Assembly (NCBI GenBank): GCA_905480125.1
Contig: CAJQPE010000028.1
Location: forward strand, 1 to 64,000
DNA from: an uncultured Flavobacteriales bacterium
GTDB lineage: Bacteria; Bacteroidota; Bacteroidia; Flavobacteriales_G; NORP312
Direction: 5' to 3'
DNA length: 64,000 nucleotides
Notes under the pieces: model-generated
Databases searched by the model: none
The model's input: the letters and a program-made list of their open reading frames with translations, nothing else
What the model was told of the DNA's origin: nothing
In this document: positions 1 through 8,735 of the stretch, piece by piece
Numbering within the stretch: the stretch's first letter is position 1
Layout of the letters: each line of letters starts with the position of its first letter
Position numbers and translations under genes: made by a program

Positions 1-1
1 C

Positions 2-553
2 CGATGTATCATTAAAAGCAAAACTGATGAGTTGGAATTGATGCATAAAGCGCTTATTAATACAGATGCGGTAATTCCTGTTGCCTTTAGTCCTCTGGAT
101 AGAACGGGGATTCAGAGTTCGTACCAACGTTTTATGGAGCGAACGAGATACCTCAGAAGAGGTGATTACATCTTAAGCGATATTATGACAGCTCCACTTA
201 TTGTGGAAGATTTAGGTAGTGATGAAAATCTGAATATCAGAATGGTAACTTCAATGATTCGCCACCATACTATCATTTCGCAACCAATGGTAGCGTACAA
301 GAACGGAAACGATATTCTCAATTCGGAGGAAGTTGTCTCACGTTTCAAACGATTTAATGGACTGGTTAGAACTGCCATTTCTGGAAAGCTACAAGTTTAT
401 TCTGAAGGTATAAATCACCTGAAATACAATCCTGTTGGATACGTTTTGAGCACGGTGAAAGACACTGAGGATGAAAAGCTAAACAAGCGTCAGGCGATGG
501 TTGAAGACCGTATTGAGCAAACAAAGGCAGTTGCTAAAGAGCGTTTAATATAA
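2..553 (+). CDS. Unrecognised protein, C-terminal part (cut by window start)
   Basis: The reading frame is open to the first bases of the window, so the TTG start at 32 in the ORF track is only the first start-like codon inside a longer gene. About 183 residues of C-terminus are visible. They look soluble and charged, with no transmembrane segment or signal, and end in a basic/acidic helix (around KRQAMVEDRIEQTKAVAKERL). I do not recognise the family. The stop codon is one base before the TTG of the FemAB-like gene, so it probably belongs to the same operon and is linked to surface-glycan modification by position only. Confidence 0.6.
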   Translation, partial: RCIIKSKTDELELMHKALINTDAVIPVAFSPLDRTGIQSSYQRFMERTRYLRRGDYILSDIMTAPLIVEDLGSDENLNIRMVTSMIRHHTIISQPMVAYKNGNDILNSEEVVSRFKRFNGLVRTAISGKLQVYSEGINHLKYNPVGYVLSTVKDTEDEKLNKRQAMVEDRIEQTKAVAKERLI

Positions 554-554
554 G

Positions 555-1502
555 TTGGTTACTAACAAAGCATTATACAAAAAGTACTGCGAAGATAACC
601 CTGTACCGATATTCAATCAACCTTGGTGGTGGGATGCGGTATGCGAAAACCAATGGGATGTTACTCTTGTTAAAAATGGAGGAAGTATTATTGCTTCGCT
701 TCCTTATCATCTCAAGAAAAAAGGAATATACTCCGTTATACTCCCGCCTCAACTTACGCAGTACACTGAGCTAATTTTGAATTACCCCGATGGACAAAAG
801 TATGCATCAAAAATTGGGTTTGAGAAGAAGAATATAACCGAAATAATCGACCAACTACCCAACACGGATTACACTGAACTAACACTTTCAGGTAAATTAA
901 CTAACTGGCTGTCATTCAAATGGAAAGGATTTACAGAAACAACAAGGTACACCTATCTAATTCCTGATTTATCAGACTTAAAAAAGGTACATTCAGAGTT
1001 TAAAGAAAATATCAGACGAGAAATTAAGAAAGCTGAAAAACAGTTAACGATTTCTACTATTGAAGATTTGGATATATTCTATTCAGTCAATCAAAAAACG
1101 TTTGCTAGACAAAAAATTGAAAATCCTTATTCTATAGATTTATTTAAAAAGATGGATGAAGCCTGCACAAAACAGAATTGCAGATCTATCTATCTCGCCA
1201 AAGACCAAAATGGAAATGTTCACGGATCGGTCTACATAGTGTGGGACGAAACTACCAGCTATTACTTGGCTGGAAGTAGCGACCCAGATTTCAGAACCAG
1301 TGGCGCCCACTCTTTACTAATGTGGAAAGCGATTCAAGACGCGGCCAATCGAAATTTAATATTCGATTTTAAAGGCAGCATGATAGAATCTGTCGAAAGC
1401 TTCTTTAGAGGTTTTGGCGCTGTTCAAACCCCTTATTTTCTTGTAAAAAAGTACAATTCCAAAGTGTTAAAATTTGTTTTACCACTTTTGTATTCAGAAT
1501 AA
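555..1502 (+). CDS. FemAB-like GNAT-fold acyltransferase
   Basis: A 315-residue protein of the FemAB/GNAT type, enzymes that transfer an acyl or aminoacyl group to cell-wall or glycan amines. Visible signs are the N-terminal FNQPWWWDAV stretch, the basic helix FKENIRREIKKAEKQ before the second half, and the C-terminal GNAT part with HGSVYIVWD, SGAHSLLMWKAIQDA and FDFKGSMIESVESFFRGFGA. The start is a TTG one base after the upstream stop, which fits translational coupling. Neighbouring deacetylases suggest that it decorates amino sugars of a surface polysaccharide; the substrate is inferred, not visible. Confidence 0.75.
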   Translation: MVTNKALYKKYCEDNPVPIFNQPWWWDAVCENQWDVTLVKNGGSIIASLPYHLKKKGIYSVILPPQLTQYTELILNYPDGQKYASKIGFEKKNITEIIDQLPNTDYTELTLSGKLTNWLSFKWKGFTETTRYTYLIPDLSDLKKVHSEFKENIRREIKKAEKQLTISTIEDLDIFYSVNQKTFARQKIENPYSIDLFKKMDEACTKQNCRSIYLAKDQNGNVHGSVYIVWDETTSYYLAGSSDPDFRTSGAHSLLMWKAIQDAANRNLIFDFKGSMIESVESFFRGFGAVQTPYFLVKKYNSKVLKFVLPLLYSE

Positions 1503-1504
1503 AT

Positions 1505-1639
1505 ATGTCGGATAAAATAAAAGGTTTAATAGATGCTTTCGGAATGGGATTTGGTTGTCTTCTAATTACTGCTTTGGGAATTGTTGGTTTTGGAACTATT
1601 TTGGGAGCCATTATTATCACCGTTTGGCAAAGTCTTTAA
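1505..1639 (+). CDS. Small 44-residue membrane protein (not in ORF track)
   Basis: An ATG two bases after the stop of the FemAB-like gene opens a 44-codon frame that ends three bases before the ATG of the next gene. It reads MSDKIKGLIDAFGMGFGCLL followed by a hydrophobic run ending ITVWQSL: a short charged head followed by one glycine-rich transmembrane helix. Its tight fit between two co-directional genes argues that it is real. It could be a membrane anchor or regulator for the glycan enzymes around it. I do not know a family for it. Confidence 0.6.
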   Translation: MSDKIKGLIDAFGMGFGCLLITALGIVGFGTILGAIIITVWQSL

Positions 1640-1642
1640 GCT

Positions 1643-2926
1643 ATGATTACTGTTAAAGTTGATGTCTCACCTGATAGCAAACTCATAGTTGAATACACCT
1701 GGAACCTATTCTGTAAACACTTTGACATAGTCTATTCCTGTGCAAACGAAAGTTATGATCTAACGATTGGTTTTGGTCCAGATTCGGATATTCAGCTATC
1801 CGAAGACTTTTACAATAAGCTGCATAACAAAGACTACATGTGGAAATCTCATTTTACCAACTCTCCTATTGTTACTCTTGATAACGGACAACCAGATTAC
1901 TTAAGCTCTGCATTCTATTTGGTAAATTGTGTGCAAGAGTTGAAATCAACAGATATTGACTCTATTGGTAGATTCCTATACCAACAAAGCCTACAGAATC
2001 ATTTCAATTGCGTAAAAAAAGACCTTGTATCTGGTTATTTCTCAAAATTGAAGGACAGCGTTCCTACGCTGAAAAAAATCGCCTACAGCGAAGAAAAATC
2101 GAAGTTTTTCATTTCACATGACAACGACACATTCCATGCTTCTTTTCTGCAGGATGGATTTTGGGCTTTAAGAAATGGAAGATTTGATGTAATTCTTAAA
2201 CTCATGACTGCAGAAGCTCTGAGAAACCCAGGCTGGATAAACCTAGACAAAATCATGGACATTAATGATGAACACGGCATTAAGTCCACATTCTTTTGGT
2301 TGGTAAACAAAGGAAATACCTTCCTCAAAAAAGGGTTGAAAAACGCTGATTATAACTTTGATGATTCCTATGTTCAGGCTCAAGTTAAGCAAGTTGAAAG
2401 TAGAGGGTATTACAATGGTTTGCACAAAAGCATCTCTAAGGAGACTTACAAAGAAGAGTCTGAAAGACTGTCCTTCACTCCTATCGCAAATCGAAATCAT
2501 TACCTTCGACTTAACGTTGAAGAGCATTACAACGAGCTTGACAATGCCAACATTGACCTCGACTTTTCTTTAGGTTTTGCTGAGCATTATGGCTTTCGAA
2601 ATTCTTATGGTGTTCCATTCCACCCGTTCGATTTAGCGGCCAAAAAAACAAATAAAGTCTTAGAAGTGCCTTTAGCTATAATGGATACAACGTTTCACAC
2701 GTATTTAAAAACTCCACGAAAAGATATTGCCAATTTGATGATTGACTTTTTAGATGAGAATAAAAACGGCAAGCTGCTTTCTGTTTTATGGCACAACAAG
2801 TTCTTTACCTCTTATAAATTTGAAGGATATCTAACGATTTACAAAACGATGTTAGCATACTTCAAGCAAGAAGGGATCAACCCTGTTGACCAAAACGAGA
2901 TTGCAGAAACCTATAAGAATCACTAG
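1643..2926 (+). CDS. Polysaccharide-deacetylase-like protein (DUF7033 type)
   Basis: A 427-residue protein. An N-terminal alpha/beta portion (about 1-130) is followed by a deacetylase-like barrel that begins FFISHDNDTFHASF, resembling the H-D-x-D metal site of the DUF7033/NodB-related family instead of the classical TFDDGP. Later stretches NDEHGIKSTFFWLVNKGN and PFHPFD fit the same fold, with histidines that could bind metal. It lies in a run of glycan-modifying genes and probably removes acetyl groups from a surface polysaccharide. Start ATG is three bases after the small membrane gene. Family assignment is from motif layout only. Confidence 0.65.
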   Translation: MITVKVDVSPDSKLIVEYTWNLFCKHFDIVYSCANESYDLTIGFGPDSDIQLSEDFYNKLHNKDYMWKSHFTNSPIVTLDNGQPDYLSSAFYLVNCVQELKSTDIDSIGRFLYQQSLQNHFNCVKKDLVSGYFSKLKDSVPTLKKIAYSEEKSKFFISHDNDTFHASFLQDGFWALRNGRFDVILKLMTAEALRNPGWINLDKIMDINDEHGIKSTFFWLVNKGNTFLKKGLKNADYNFDDSYVQAQVKQVESRGYYNGLHKSISKETYKEESERLSFTPIANRNHYLRLNVEEHYNELDNANIDLDFSLGFAEHYGFRNSYGVPFHPFDLAAKKTNKVLEVPLAIMDTTFHTYLKTPRKDIANLMIDFLDENKNGKLLSVLWHNKFFTSYKFEGYLTIYKTMLAYFKQEGINPVDQNEIAETYKNH

Positions 2927-2966
2927 CATTTTTCTAAAGAATCTTATACTACAATCATAATTTCAA

Positions 2967-2974
2967 TACATTTG
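2967..2974 (+). promoter_or_regulatory. TAnnTTTG box 5 nt before PIG-L start
   Basis: TACATTTG matches the Bacteroidota -7 element and ends five bases before the ATG at 2980, so transcription could start at or next to the start codon. No good -33 TTTG is present at 19-21 nt (only CTTA). Confidence 0.4.
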
Positions 2975-2979
2975 ACCCT

Positions 2980-3621
2980 ATGAGTTTTACAAGAAAGATT
3001 AACACCGCAATAGTACTTGCGCCCCACCCAGACGATGGTGAATTTGGCTGTGGCGCAACACTTAACAAATTGATTAAACAAGGCACAAAAGTTCATTATA
3101 TAGCTTTTTCACCTTGTACCATTTCGGTACCCAATGGTTTCGATAGAGATGTTTTGTACCGCGAATTGAATGGTGCTTGTAAACAAATTGGCATTTCAAA
3201 AGAAAACATTACCACTTTCGATTTCCCTGTAAGAGAGCTGTCCTTTCACCGGCAAGAAATTTTAGAAGCCTTAATAAAACTGAGGAATTCTATTCAACCT
3301 GACTTAGTTTTTCTTCCTTCATCGTCTGATATACATCAAGACCACGAAACAATTCATAAAGAAGGGGTTAGAGCATTTAAATACACCTCTATATTAGGGT
3401 ACGAAATGCCATGGAACAACCTAAACATTACTACTAACTTTCATGTGAATATTGATGAGGCGAACCTAAAAGCGAAGTGGGATGCAATTAATGCATACGA
3501 ATCGCAAAGCGGAAGAAACTATAAGGATTTCGATTTTATTAAAGGACTTGCAAGACTAAGAGGAACTCAGATAAATACTGAATATGCTGAGGCATTTGAA
3601 TTAATCCGATGGATTATTTAA
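2980..3621 (+). CDS. PIG-L (LmbE-like) deacetylase
   Basis: A 213-residue zinc-dependent N-deacetylase of the PIG-L/LmbE/BshB family, which removes acetyl from GlcNAc-type sugars. The N-terminal motif APHPDDGEFGCGATL carries the metal-binding His-x-Asp-Asp, and DIHQDHETIH supplies the second histidine region. Length is normal for the family. It could be BshB-like (bacillithiol synthesis), but the neighbours (FemAB-like, DUF7033 deacetylase) point more to surface glycan editing. The 3' end overlaps the convergent gene at 3601 by 21 bp. Confidence 0.85.
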   Translation: MSFTRKINTAIVLAPHPDDGEFGCGATLNKLIKQGTKVHYIAFSPCTISVPNGFDRDVLYRELNGACKQIGISKENITTFDFPVRELSFHRQEILEALIKLRNSIQPDLVFLPSSSDIHQDHETIHKEGVRAFKYTSILGYEMPWNNLNITTNFHVNIDEANLKAKWDAINAYESQSGRNYKDFDFIKGLARLRGTQINTEYAEAFELIRWII

Positions 3622-4704
3622 TCTAACAATTTGTTCTTCTTGTTGGGCTGTTAACAATCCTATAATCATATCCTGAACTGCCCAGTTATCATTATAATCG
3701 ATTGTATCGATCAATTCTAATTCAGGATTGAAAATAACCAGTTTATTTCGGTTAGAGTCAATCGTGATAATATTACCCTCAACATTTTTAGAATTCTGCA
3801 ACCACTCCATACCCTCCAAAAACTCAGGCTTACCGCCTAGTTTGGAAAAATCGTAATGTGTAATAATACCTCTATTTACCACAGCAACAAAACCTGCTCC
3901 GGTACTGGTCCCGGTATAATGATTATAAAACCTATCACCTCCATGTGGATTCTTTAAACCAGAAATAACGGGATTCGCCATGCCAGTTTCAATATCAATT
4001 TCCATTACTTTCCCTTCATGGAAAAACGTAGCTAACAATTTGTTTTCATTTGCAGCATCGTAGACAACAGAATTTATAAACGCTGCGCGCATAGCAGTTG
4101 GCAAAGAATCTATCTCGGGATTCGAAACAATATGAAATTCATCATTCCCCCTATTTGACTCATCTCTTGAAATTGTTACATTTTTGGCTAACTCAGAGCT
4201 ATATCCTTGGTTGAATCCATTTTCCCAAGCCCACCATTCGTAAGTTTTATCCAATGTTGCTATATCAAACTCCATGATGACATCAAACCCAGAGGAGGAA
4301 ATTAGAATCTTACTGCCATCTTTCGAAAAATCTAGCGTATGAATATAACTGAACCAAGGGTCGTTTATTAACCTTAGCTCTCCATTTTCAGCGATAATGT
4401 ACGCTTCATTCTCTGATGAAATTCCAACGTGATTTTCAGATAAGGCAAGACCTCTAGGCTCTTTTAGTTTCGCTAATACTTTCTCTTCTCGTATTTTACC
4501 GCTATCGATCGACATTGAAACAATACCACCCATACTCACCCGTCTTCGCTCGACACTTCCTGTTTTACCTATTTTATCAGACCTAGACTTGATGTAGCGC
4601 TTCCGTATCGCTTGTAAGTCAAAGCTTTTAACAGTAAGCACGAGATTCAAGCTGCCGTAGAACGAGCTATCTTGCTTAAACTTTGAAATATCTACTTGCT
4701 TCAT
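3601..4704 (-). CDS. Propeller-like protein of unknown function
   Basis: A 367-residue protein with no signal peptide or membrane segment. From about residue 60 it shows repeated strand-turn units with conserved-looking blade phrases (HTLDFSKDGSKILISSSGFD, ANENKLLATFFHEGKVMEIDI, NPHGGDRF, NVEGNIITIDSNRNKLVIFN), consistent with an NHL/WD-like beta-propeller. The start codon overlaps the stop of the upstream glycosyltransferase by one base, so it is translationally coupled to it. It may be a cytoplasmic accessory or sensor of the glycan pathway; function is unknown. Confidence 0.6.
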   Translation of the reverse strand: MKQVDISKFKQDSSFYGSLNLVLTVKSFDLQAIRKRYIKSRSDKIGKTGSVERRRVSMGGIVSMSIDSGKIREEKVLAKLKEPRGLALSENHVGISSENEAYIIAENGELRLINDPWFSYIHTLDFSKDGSKILISSSGFDVIMEFDIATLDKTYEWWAWENGFNQGYSSELAKNVTISRDESNRGNDEFHIVSNPEIDSLPTAMRAAFINSVVYDAANENKLLATFFHEGKVMEIDIETGMANPVISGLKNPHGGDRFYNHYTGTSTGAGFVAVVNRGIITHYDFSKLGGKPEFLEGMEWLQNSKNVEGNIITIDSNRNKLVIFNPELELIDTIDYNDNWAVQDMIIGLLTAQQEEQIVRLNNPSD

Positions 4705-6008
4705 TATTCTAAGATTTTATTAAAAAATGAAACTAACTTTTTTGTTTGCAGCTTTCGGCTATACTGTTCAATTTCGGAATTAACAATCAATTGCGGACAT
4801 TGTTGACTAGATAACATCCACGAATCAAAAGCCTTCAAAAGGGATTCCTTAATACCAATTTCATTATTATAATCAAGCACAGTTCCTCGACTACAACCTG
4901 CTATAATCTTAGCAGCGTTGCCAGCTACGGGTCCTATTGACAGCAATGGTGTTCCAGAAGCAAGGTATTCAAAAAGCTTCCCAGTTAAAATCAGATTATT
5001 CTTCTCGGTTTGGGGCACTATAAACAATAACATACAGCTTTTCTGCATTCGTTTGACTGACTCTTTATGCTCTACAAAAGGATAAGCACTCAAATTATCC
5101 TCTAAACCTAAAGACTTTATTTCGCTCACAATTACCTCATGAACGTTACCCGTTAACTCTAGACTAAAATGTTTTTTGAACTGTTCATTCTTATTACATA
5201 GCTCTGACAACGCCCTCCATAGTGTTTTAATATGCTGGTTTGGTTTGAGGTTGCCAATGTAAGACAATGTAAATCTTGCTGTTTTAAATGGCTCTAATGG
5301 CTTGTAATCATCCTCGTCATAGCCATTATAAACTACAGATGTAGCTTCATTGTATTTGTCTAGCTGCTCTTTTAACCCATCACTTACAGTTAATACATGG
5401 TTAGCAGCCGCTAATACCTTACGCTCAAGAGCTAAATCTTTCTCTTTTGTCTTTTCACTTCTTGGAAGATCATTGTTGTAATGAATTTCAGTCCACGGAT
5501 CTCGCATATCAGCAACCCAAGGTATCTTATATTTTGCTTGCAGCTCCAACCCAATAAGATGAGTAGAATGAGGTGGTCCGGTACTAATAATTAAATCGAT
5601 ATCGTTCTGATTTATCACTTTCTCAGCAACCTTAAGCGCATAAGGCTTCCATCCTTTTCGTGCATCAGGAATAAAATAGTTCGCTCTAACATGCATCGAT
5701 AACTTCTGAATCGGAGATTTTGAATCTTTAATACCAATTAACCCAACCGACACAGATTTCCCCTTCTTTCCTCTAAGCGCATTATAAATTGTAAAAGGTT
5801 CAAACGTTTTTGTTTTATGCACCTCTAATCCTTCCGGAATGTCATCAATCAGCGATTCGTCAATTGACGGATAACTCCCGTCTTTTACTGTTACAACAAT
5901 AGGCTCCCATCCATACTTGGGCAGGTACTTACAGAACTTTAAAAAGCGCTGTACACCAGGGCCAGAACCCGGAGGCCAATGGTAAGTAAAGATGAGTACT
6001 TTTTTCAT
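4704..6008 (-). CDS. Glycosyltransferase, family 4-like
   Basis: A 434-residue GT-B glycosyltransferase. It begins KKVLIFTYHWPPGSGPGVQR, the N-terminal acceptor domain typical of WbuB/GT4 enzymes. The C-terminal donor-binding half has FTLSYIGNLKPNQHIKTLWRA and LILTGKLFEYLASGTPLLSIG, matching the conserved E-Y-x-A-S-G-x-P nucleotide-sugar loop. It probably adds a sugar to a lipid-linked surface glycan at the inner face of the cytoplasmic membrane. It sits 6 bases downstream of the YfhO-like gene and overlaps the propeller gene by one base. Confidence 0.85.
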   Translation of the reverse strand: MKKVLIFTYHWPPGSGPGVQRFLKFCKYLPKYGWEPIVVTVKDGSYPSIDESLIDDIPEGLEVHKTKTFEPFTIYNALRGKKGKSVSVGLIGIKDSKSPIQKLSMHVRANYFIPDARKGWKPYALKVAEKVINQNDIDLIISTGPPHSTHLIGLELQAKYKIPWVADMRDPWTEIHYNNDLPRSEKTKEKDLALERKVLAAANHVLTVSDGLKEQLDKYNEATSVVYNGYDEDDYKPLEPFKTARFTLSYIGNLKPNQHIKTLWRALSELCNKNEQFKKHFSLELTGNVHEVIVSEIKSLGLEDNLSAYPFVEHKESVKRMQKSCMLLFIVPQTEKNNLILTGKLFEYLASGTPLLSIGPVAGNAAKIIAGCSRGTVLDYNNEIGIKESLLKAFDSWMLSSQQCPQLIVNSEIEQYSRKLQTKKLVSFFNKILE

Positions 6009-6014
6009 TAAGCG

Positions 6015-8477
6015 TTATGCTGGTGCAGAATTATTATTCAATTCTCTGTATCCTGCAAAACCTACACCTGCCAATAATAATAAAGAAAAAGCCAATGACA
6101 ACTTCTCTCCTATGGAATAAACTACTGGCTCAAACTTAAATTCTACTTGATGTTCACCAGCTGGTATTTTCAGTCCCCGCAAAACGTAATTTGCCCTAAA
6201 ATGAGGCGTTTGCTGATTATCAACATAAGCATTCCATCCATCAGCATAATACATCTCAGAAAAGATAGCAATACCATCTTTTTCCGCACTTGAAGAATAA
6301 ACCAAATGTTTTGGATCATAACTATCCAACTTAATTGTTCCAGAAACACCTGCTGAAACACCTGCAATTTGATTACTAAACCTGGCTTCAACAACACATT
6401 GTGTTGCTGGATCGATTTCACCTAGTTTAGTGATTTCTTCGTCTGCATTCGCTACAGTAATTACATCATTTACAAACCAAGCATTACCTAACGCATTGGG
6501 ATTCTGCTGCGCTTGCAGCCCACCTTGTTGATTTTGAACAATCATATATTTTGTATTCAACATATCGAACGCTTTCATGTTTTGCTTATTCAAATGCATA
6601 TCAACCAACTCCTGAAAACGCTTCATTTTTGCACCATGGTACCCACCAATAGACTTATGAAAATATGGAGTTCTTCCATCTTGATCTAGACGAGATGTAG
6701 TATTCCACACTCGGTAATGTGGGTCTGGATCTCTTAGTATTTGCTGATCTGCCTGAGACATTTGATATGGTTTAGCGTTAGATATCTTCGATTCCCATTG
6801 AACATACTGCCCTGTATCCTTGTCATTATTTAAATACCGTTTGTTAACGGTCCACATATCAAAAAAGACAAATAGAGCCAAACTGCCTAACAATATGTTT
6901 TGCTTCAGTTTCCCTTGAACAAACATCCACATTAACCCGCCAGCAACAAATATTAACAGGAAGCTACGCCAAGCATCTGCAGTGGTAATTCCTTTTCGGA
7001 TATCCTCAACTTGTGCAAAAAAACCAGGCAGTTGAGCTGCAGGAAATTTGGCTTGCTCTTGCAGCTGTTGTCCTAATCGAGCGTCTCCGCTAGGATTAGT
7101 AAAATCTGTAAACATAGTTGGAGAGATTGCAATCAATAATGCCAAGCCTCCCGAAATTCCTATAGCTATGTATAATTTATTGATGTTCTTCTTAATCTCT
7201 TCTGAAGATTTTAAAACCTTATCTAATGCAACAAAGGCGAGAACAGGGATAGCCAATTCAGCGATTACCAATATCATAGATACCGCTCTGAATTTGTTGT
7301 AACCCGGAACGAAATCTAAAAAGAAATCTGTTAACCCCATAAAGTTCTTACCCCATGCCAGCATGATTGACAAAATTGTAGCTAACAACATCGCCCACTT
7401 TAATGGTCCATTAACAAAGAACACCCCTAAGATAAAAAGGAAACAAACAATTGCACCAACATATACAGGACCAGACGTAAAAGGTTGGTCACCATGATAT
7501 TTCTGAGCATAACCCAACAACTGCTTATACTGACCAGAAGCATCTTCTAATAATTCTGGATCCCCTCCAATTCCAGCGGATTCTCCACCTTGAAAATCTG
7601 GGACAAGTAATGTAAAAGTCTCTGCAACACCATAGCTCCAAGCCGTAGCGTAGTCTTTATCTAAACCAGATGTTTGGTTCTTATTATTAAGTATTGTTAG
7701 CTCAGATTTACCCCGCGTACTGTATTTACCATATTCGTAAACTGCCCAAAGGCCTGAAATGTTTGGTCCAATTGCTAAAACGAGAGCTACCAATAAATAA
7801 ACTGTTGACTTCATAAAACTAGGAAGTTGTTTCTCCTTTATTGCTTCATAAAATTTAAACGCCCCATAAATCCCAAGAATCATTGCTAAATAATAGGTGA
7901 TTTGCAAGTGATTTGCTTTTAGCTCTAGAGAGAAAAATAAGGCAGTTATTGCAGCCCCTAAAAGATATTTACCTCGATAGGCCAATATAAATCCAGCCAA
8001 AATAGGTGCCATATATGCAATTGCTATTCCTTTAGTATTATGTCCGGCTTCTAGTATGATAAAGAAATAAGAAGAGAAGGCAAATGCAAACGACCCTATC
8101 GCGCTTGGCAGTGGATCAATTTTTAAAACAAGTAATAAAATATAAAAACCAATTAAGTATAGAAAGAGCTGTTTCACTGGAGGATCCATCCATATTGACA
8201 TGGCCTTATCCACATGGTTCATCAAATTACCTTTCTTTCTAAAAGACACAAGATAAGCCGGCATTCCACCAAACATTGAATTCGTCCAAAGCGCCTCATC
8301 ACCAGTTTTTTCACGATAATCGGCAATCTCTTTGGACATTCCTTTATAGTTCTTAATATCCCCTTGAATTAGCTTATAACCTTTTAAAACTGGAGAGAAA
8401 TAAACTAGCGTTATCGCCAAAAAAGAAGCCACAACAATAATGTGTGGCAACAATTTTTTAAAATCAAAATTCTTCAT
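6015..8477 (-). CDS. YfhO-like multispanning membrane protein
   Basis: An 820-residue integral membrane protein of the YfhO type (GT-C-like fold, often linked to glycosylation). Roughly the first 540 residues are a chain of hydrophobic helices. A long soluble part follows, with DPDPHYRVWNTTSRLDQDG and SIGGYHGAKMKRFQELVD, and a last helix lies near the C-terminus. The N-terminal loop after helix 1 (QGDIKNYKGMSKEIADYREK) fits the acidic first loop of GT-C proteins. It lies between carB/DUF4834 and a glycosyltransferase, so a role in transferring sugar from a lipid carrier is a reasonable inference. Confidence 0.75.
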   Translation of the reverse strand: MKNFDFKKLLPHIIVVASFLAITLVYFSPVLKGYKLIQGDIKNYKGMSKEIADYREKTGDEALWTNSMFGGMPAYLVSFRKKGNLMNHVDKAMSIWMDPPVKQLFLYLIGFYILLLVLKIDPLPSAIGSFAFAFSSYFFIILEAGHNTKGIAIAYMAPILAGFILAYRGKYLLGAAITALFFSLELKANHLQITYYLAMILGIYGAFKFYEAIKEKQLPSFMKSTVYLLVALVLAIGPNISGLWAVYEYGKYSTRGKSELTILNNKNQTSGLDKDYATAWSYGVAETFTLLVPDFQGGESAGIGGDPELLEDASGQYKQLLGYAQKYHGDQPFTSGPVYVGAIVCFLFILGVFFVNGPLKWAMLLATILSIMLAWGKNFMGLTDFFLDFVPGYNKFRAVSMILVIAELAIPVLAFVALDKVLKSSEEIKKNINKLYIAIGISGGLALLIAISPTMFTDFTNPSGDARLGQQLQEQAKFPAAQLPGFFAQVEDIRKGITTADAWRSFLLIFVAGGLMWMFVQGKLKQNILLGSLALFVFFDMWTVNKRYLNNDKDTGQYVQWESKISNAKPYQMSQADQQILRDPDPHYRVWNTTSRLDQDGRTPYFHKSIGGYHGAKMKRFQELVDMHLNKQNMKAFDMLNTKYMIVQNQQGGLQAQQNPNALGNAWFVNDVITVANADEEITKLGEIDPATQCVVEARFSNQIAGVSAGVSGTIKLDSYDPKHLVYSSSAEKDGIAIFSEMYYADGWNAYVDNQQTPHFRANYVLRGLKIPAGEHQVEFKFEPVVYSIGEKLSLAFSLLLLAGVGFAGYRELNNNSAPA

Positions 8478-8486
8478 AAATGAGTT

Positions 8487-8735
8487 TTATTCAACATCTT
8501 CGTAATCAACATCTTCAGCCTCTACCTGATATATTTTCGATTGTTGCTTCGTTTTAATCCGGACCTCCCCTTCTTCCTGCTGCTGCCCACTTTGTTGCTG
8601 ACTAAATTTATCTTGCATATTCTGTTGAGCCTTGCTAACAAAAATTTTCAATAGATATGGAAAGAAAATACGGCCAATAAATTTAAACGCATAGTAGAAT
8701 AAAACGATTCCTAATATAGTTTTTAACAAACCCAT
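8487..8735 (-). CDS. DUF4834 small membrane protein
   Basis: An 82-residue protein with one N-terminal hydrophobic helix (LLKTILGIVLFYYAFKFIGR), a Gln-rich middle (QQNMQDKFSQQQSGQQQ) and an acidic tail (EAEDVDYEDVE). This layout matches the Bacteroidota family DUF4834, function unknown. Its ATG overlaps the carB stop in the sequence TAATG, so it is translationally coupled to carB. It is followed after 9 bases by the YfhO-like gene. Confidence 0.75.
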   Translation of the reverse strand: MGLLKTILGIVLFYYAFKFIGRIFFPYLLKIFVSKAQQNMQDKFSQQQSGQQQEEGEVRIKTKQQSKIYQVEAEDVDYEDVE

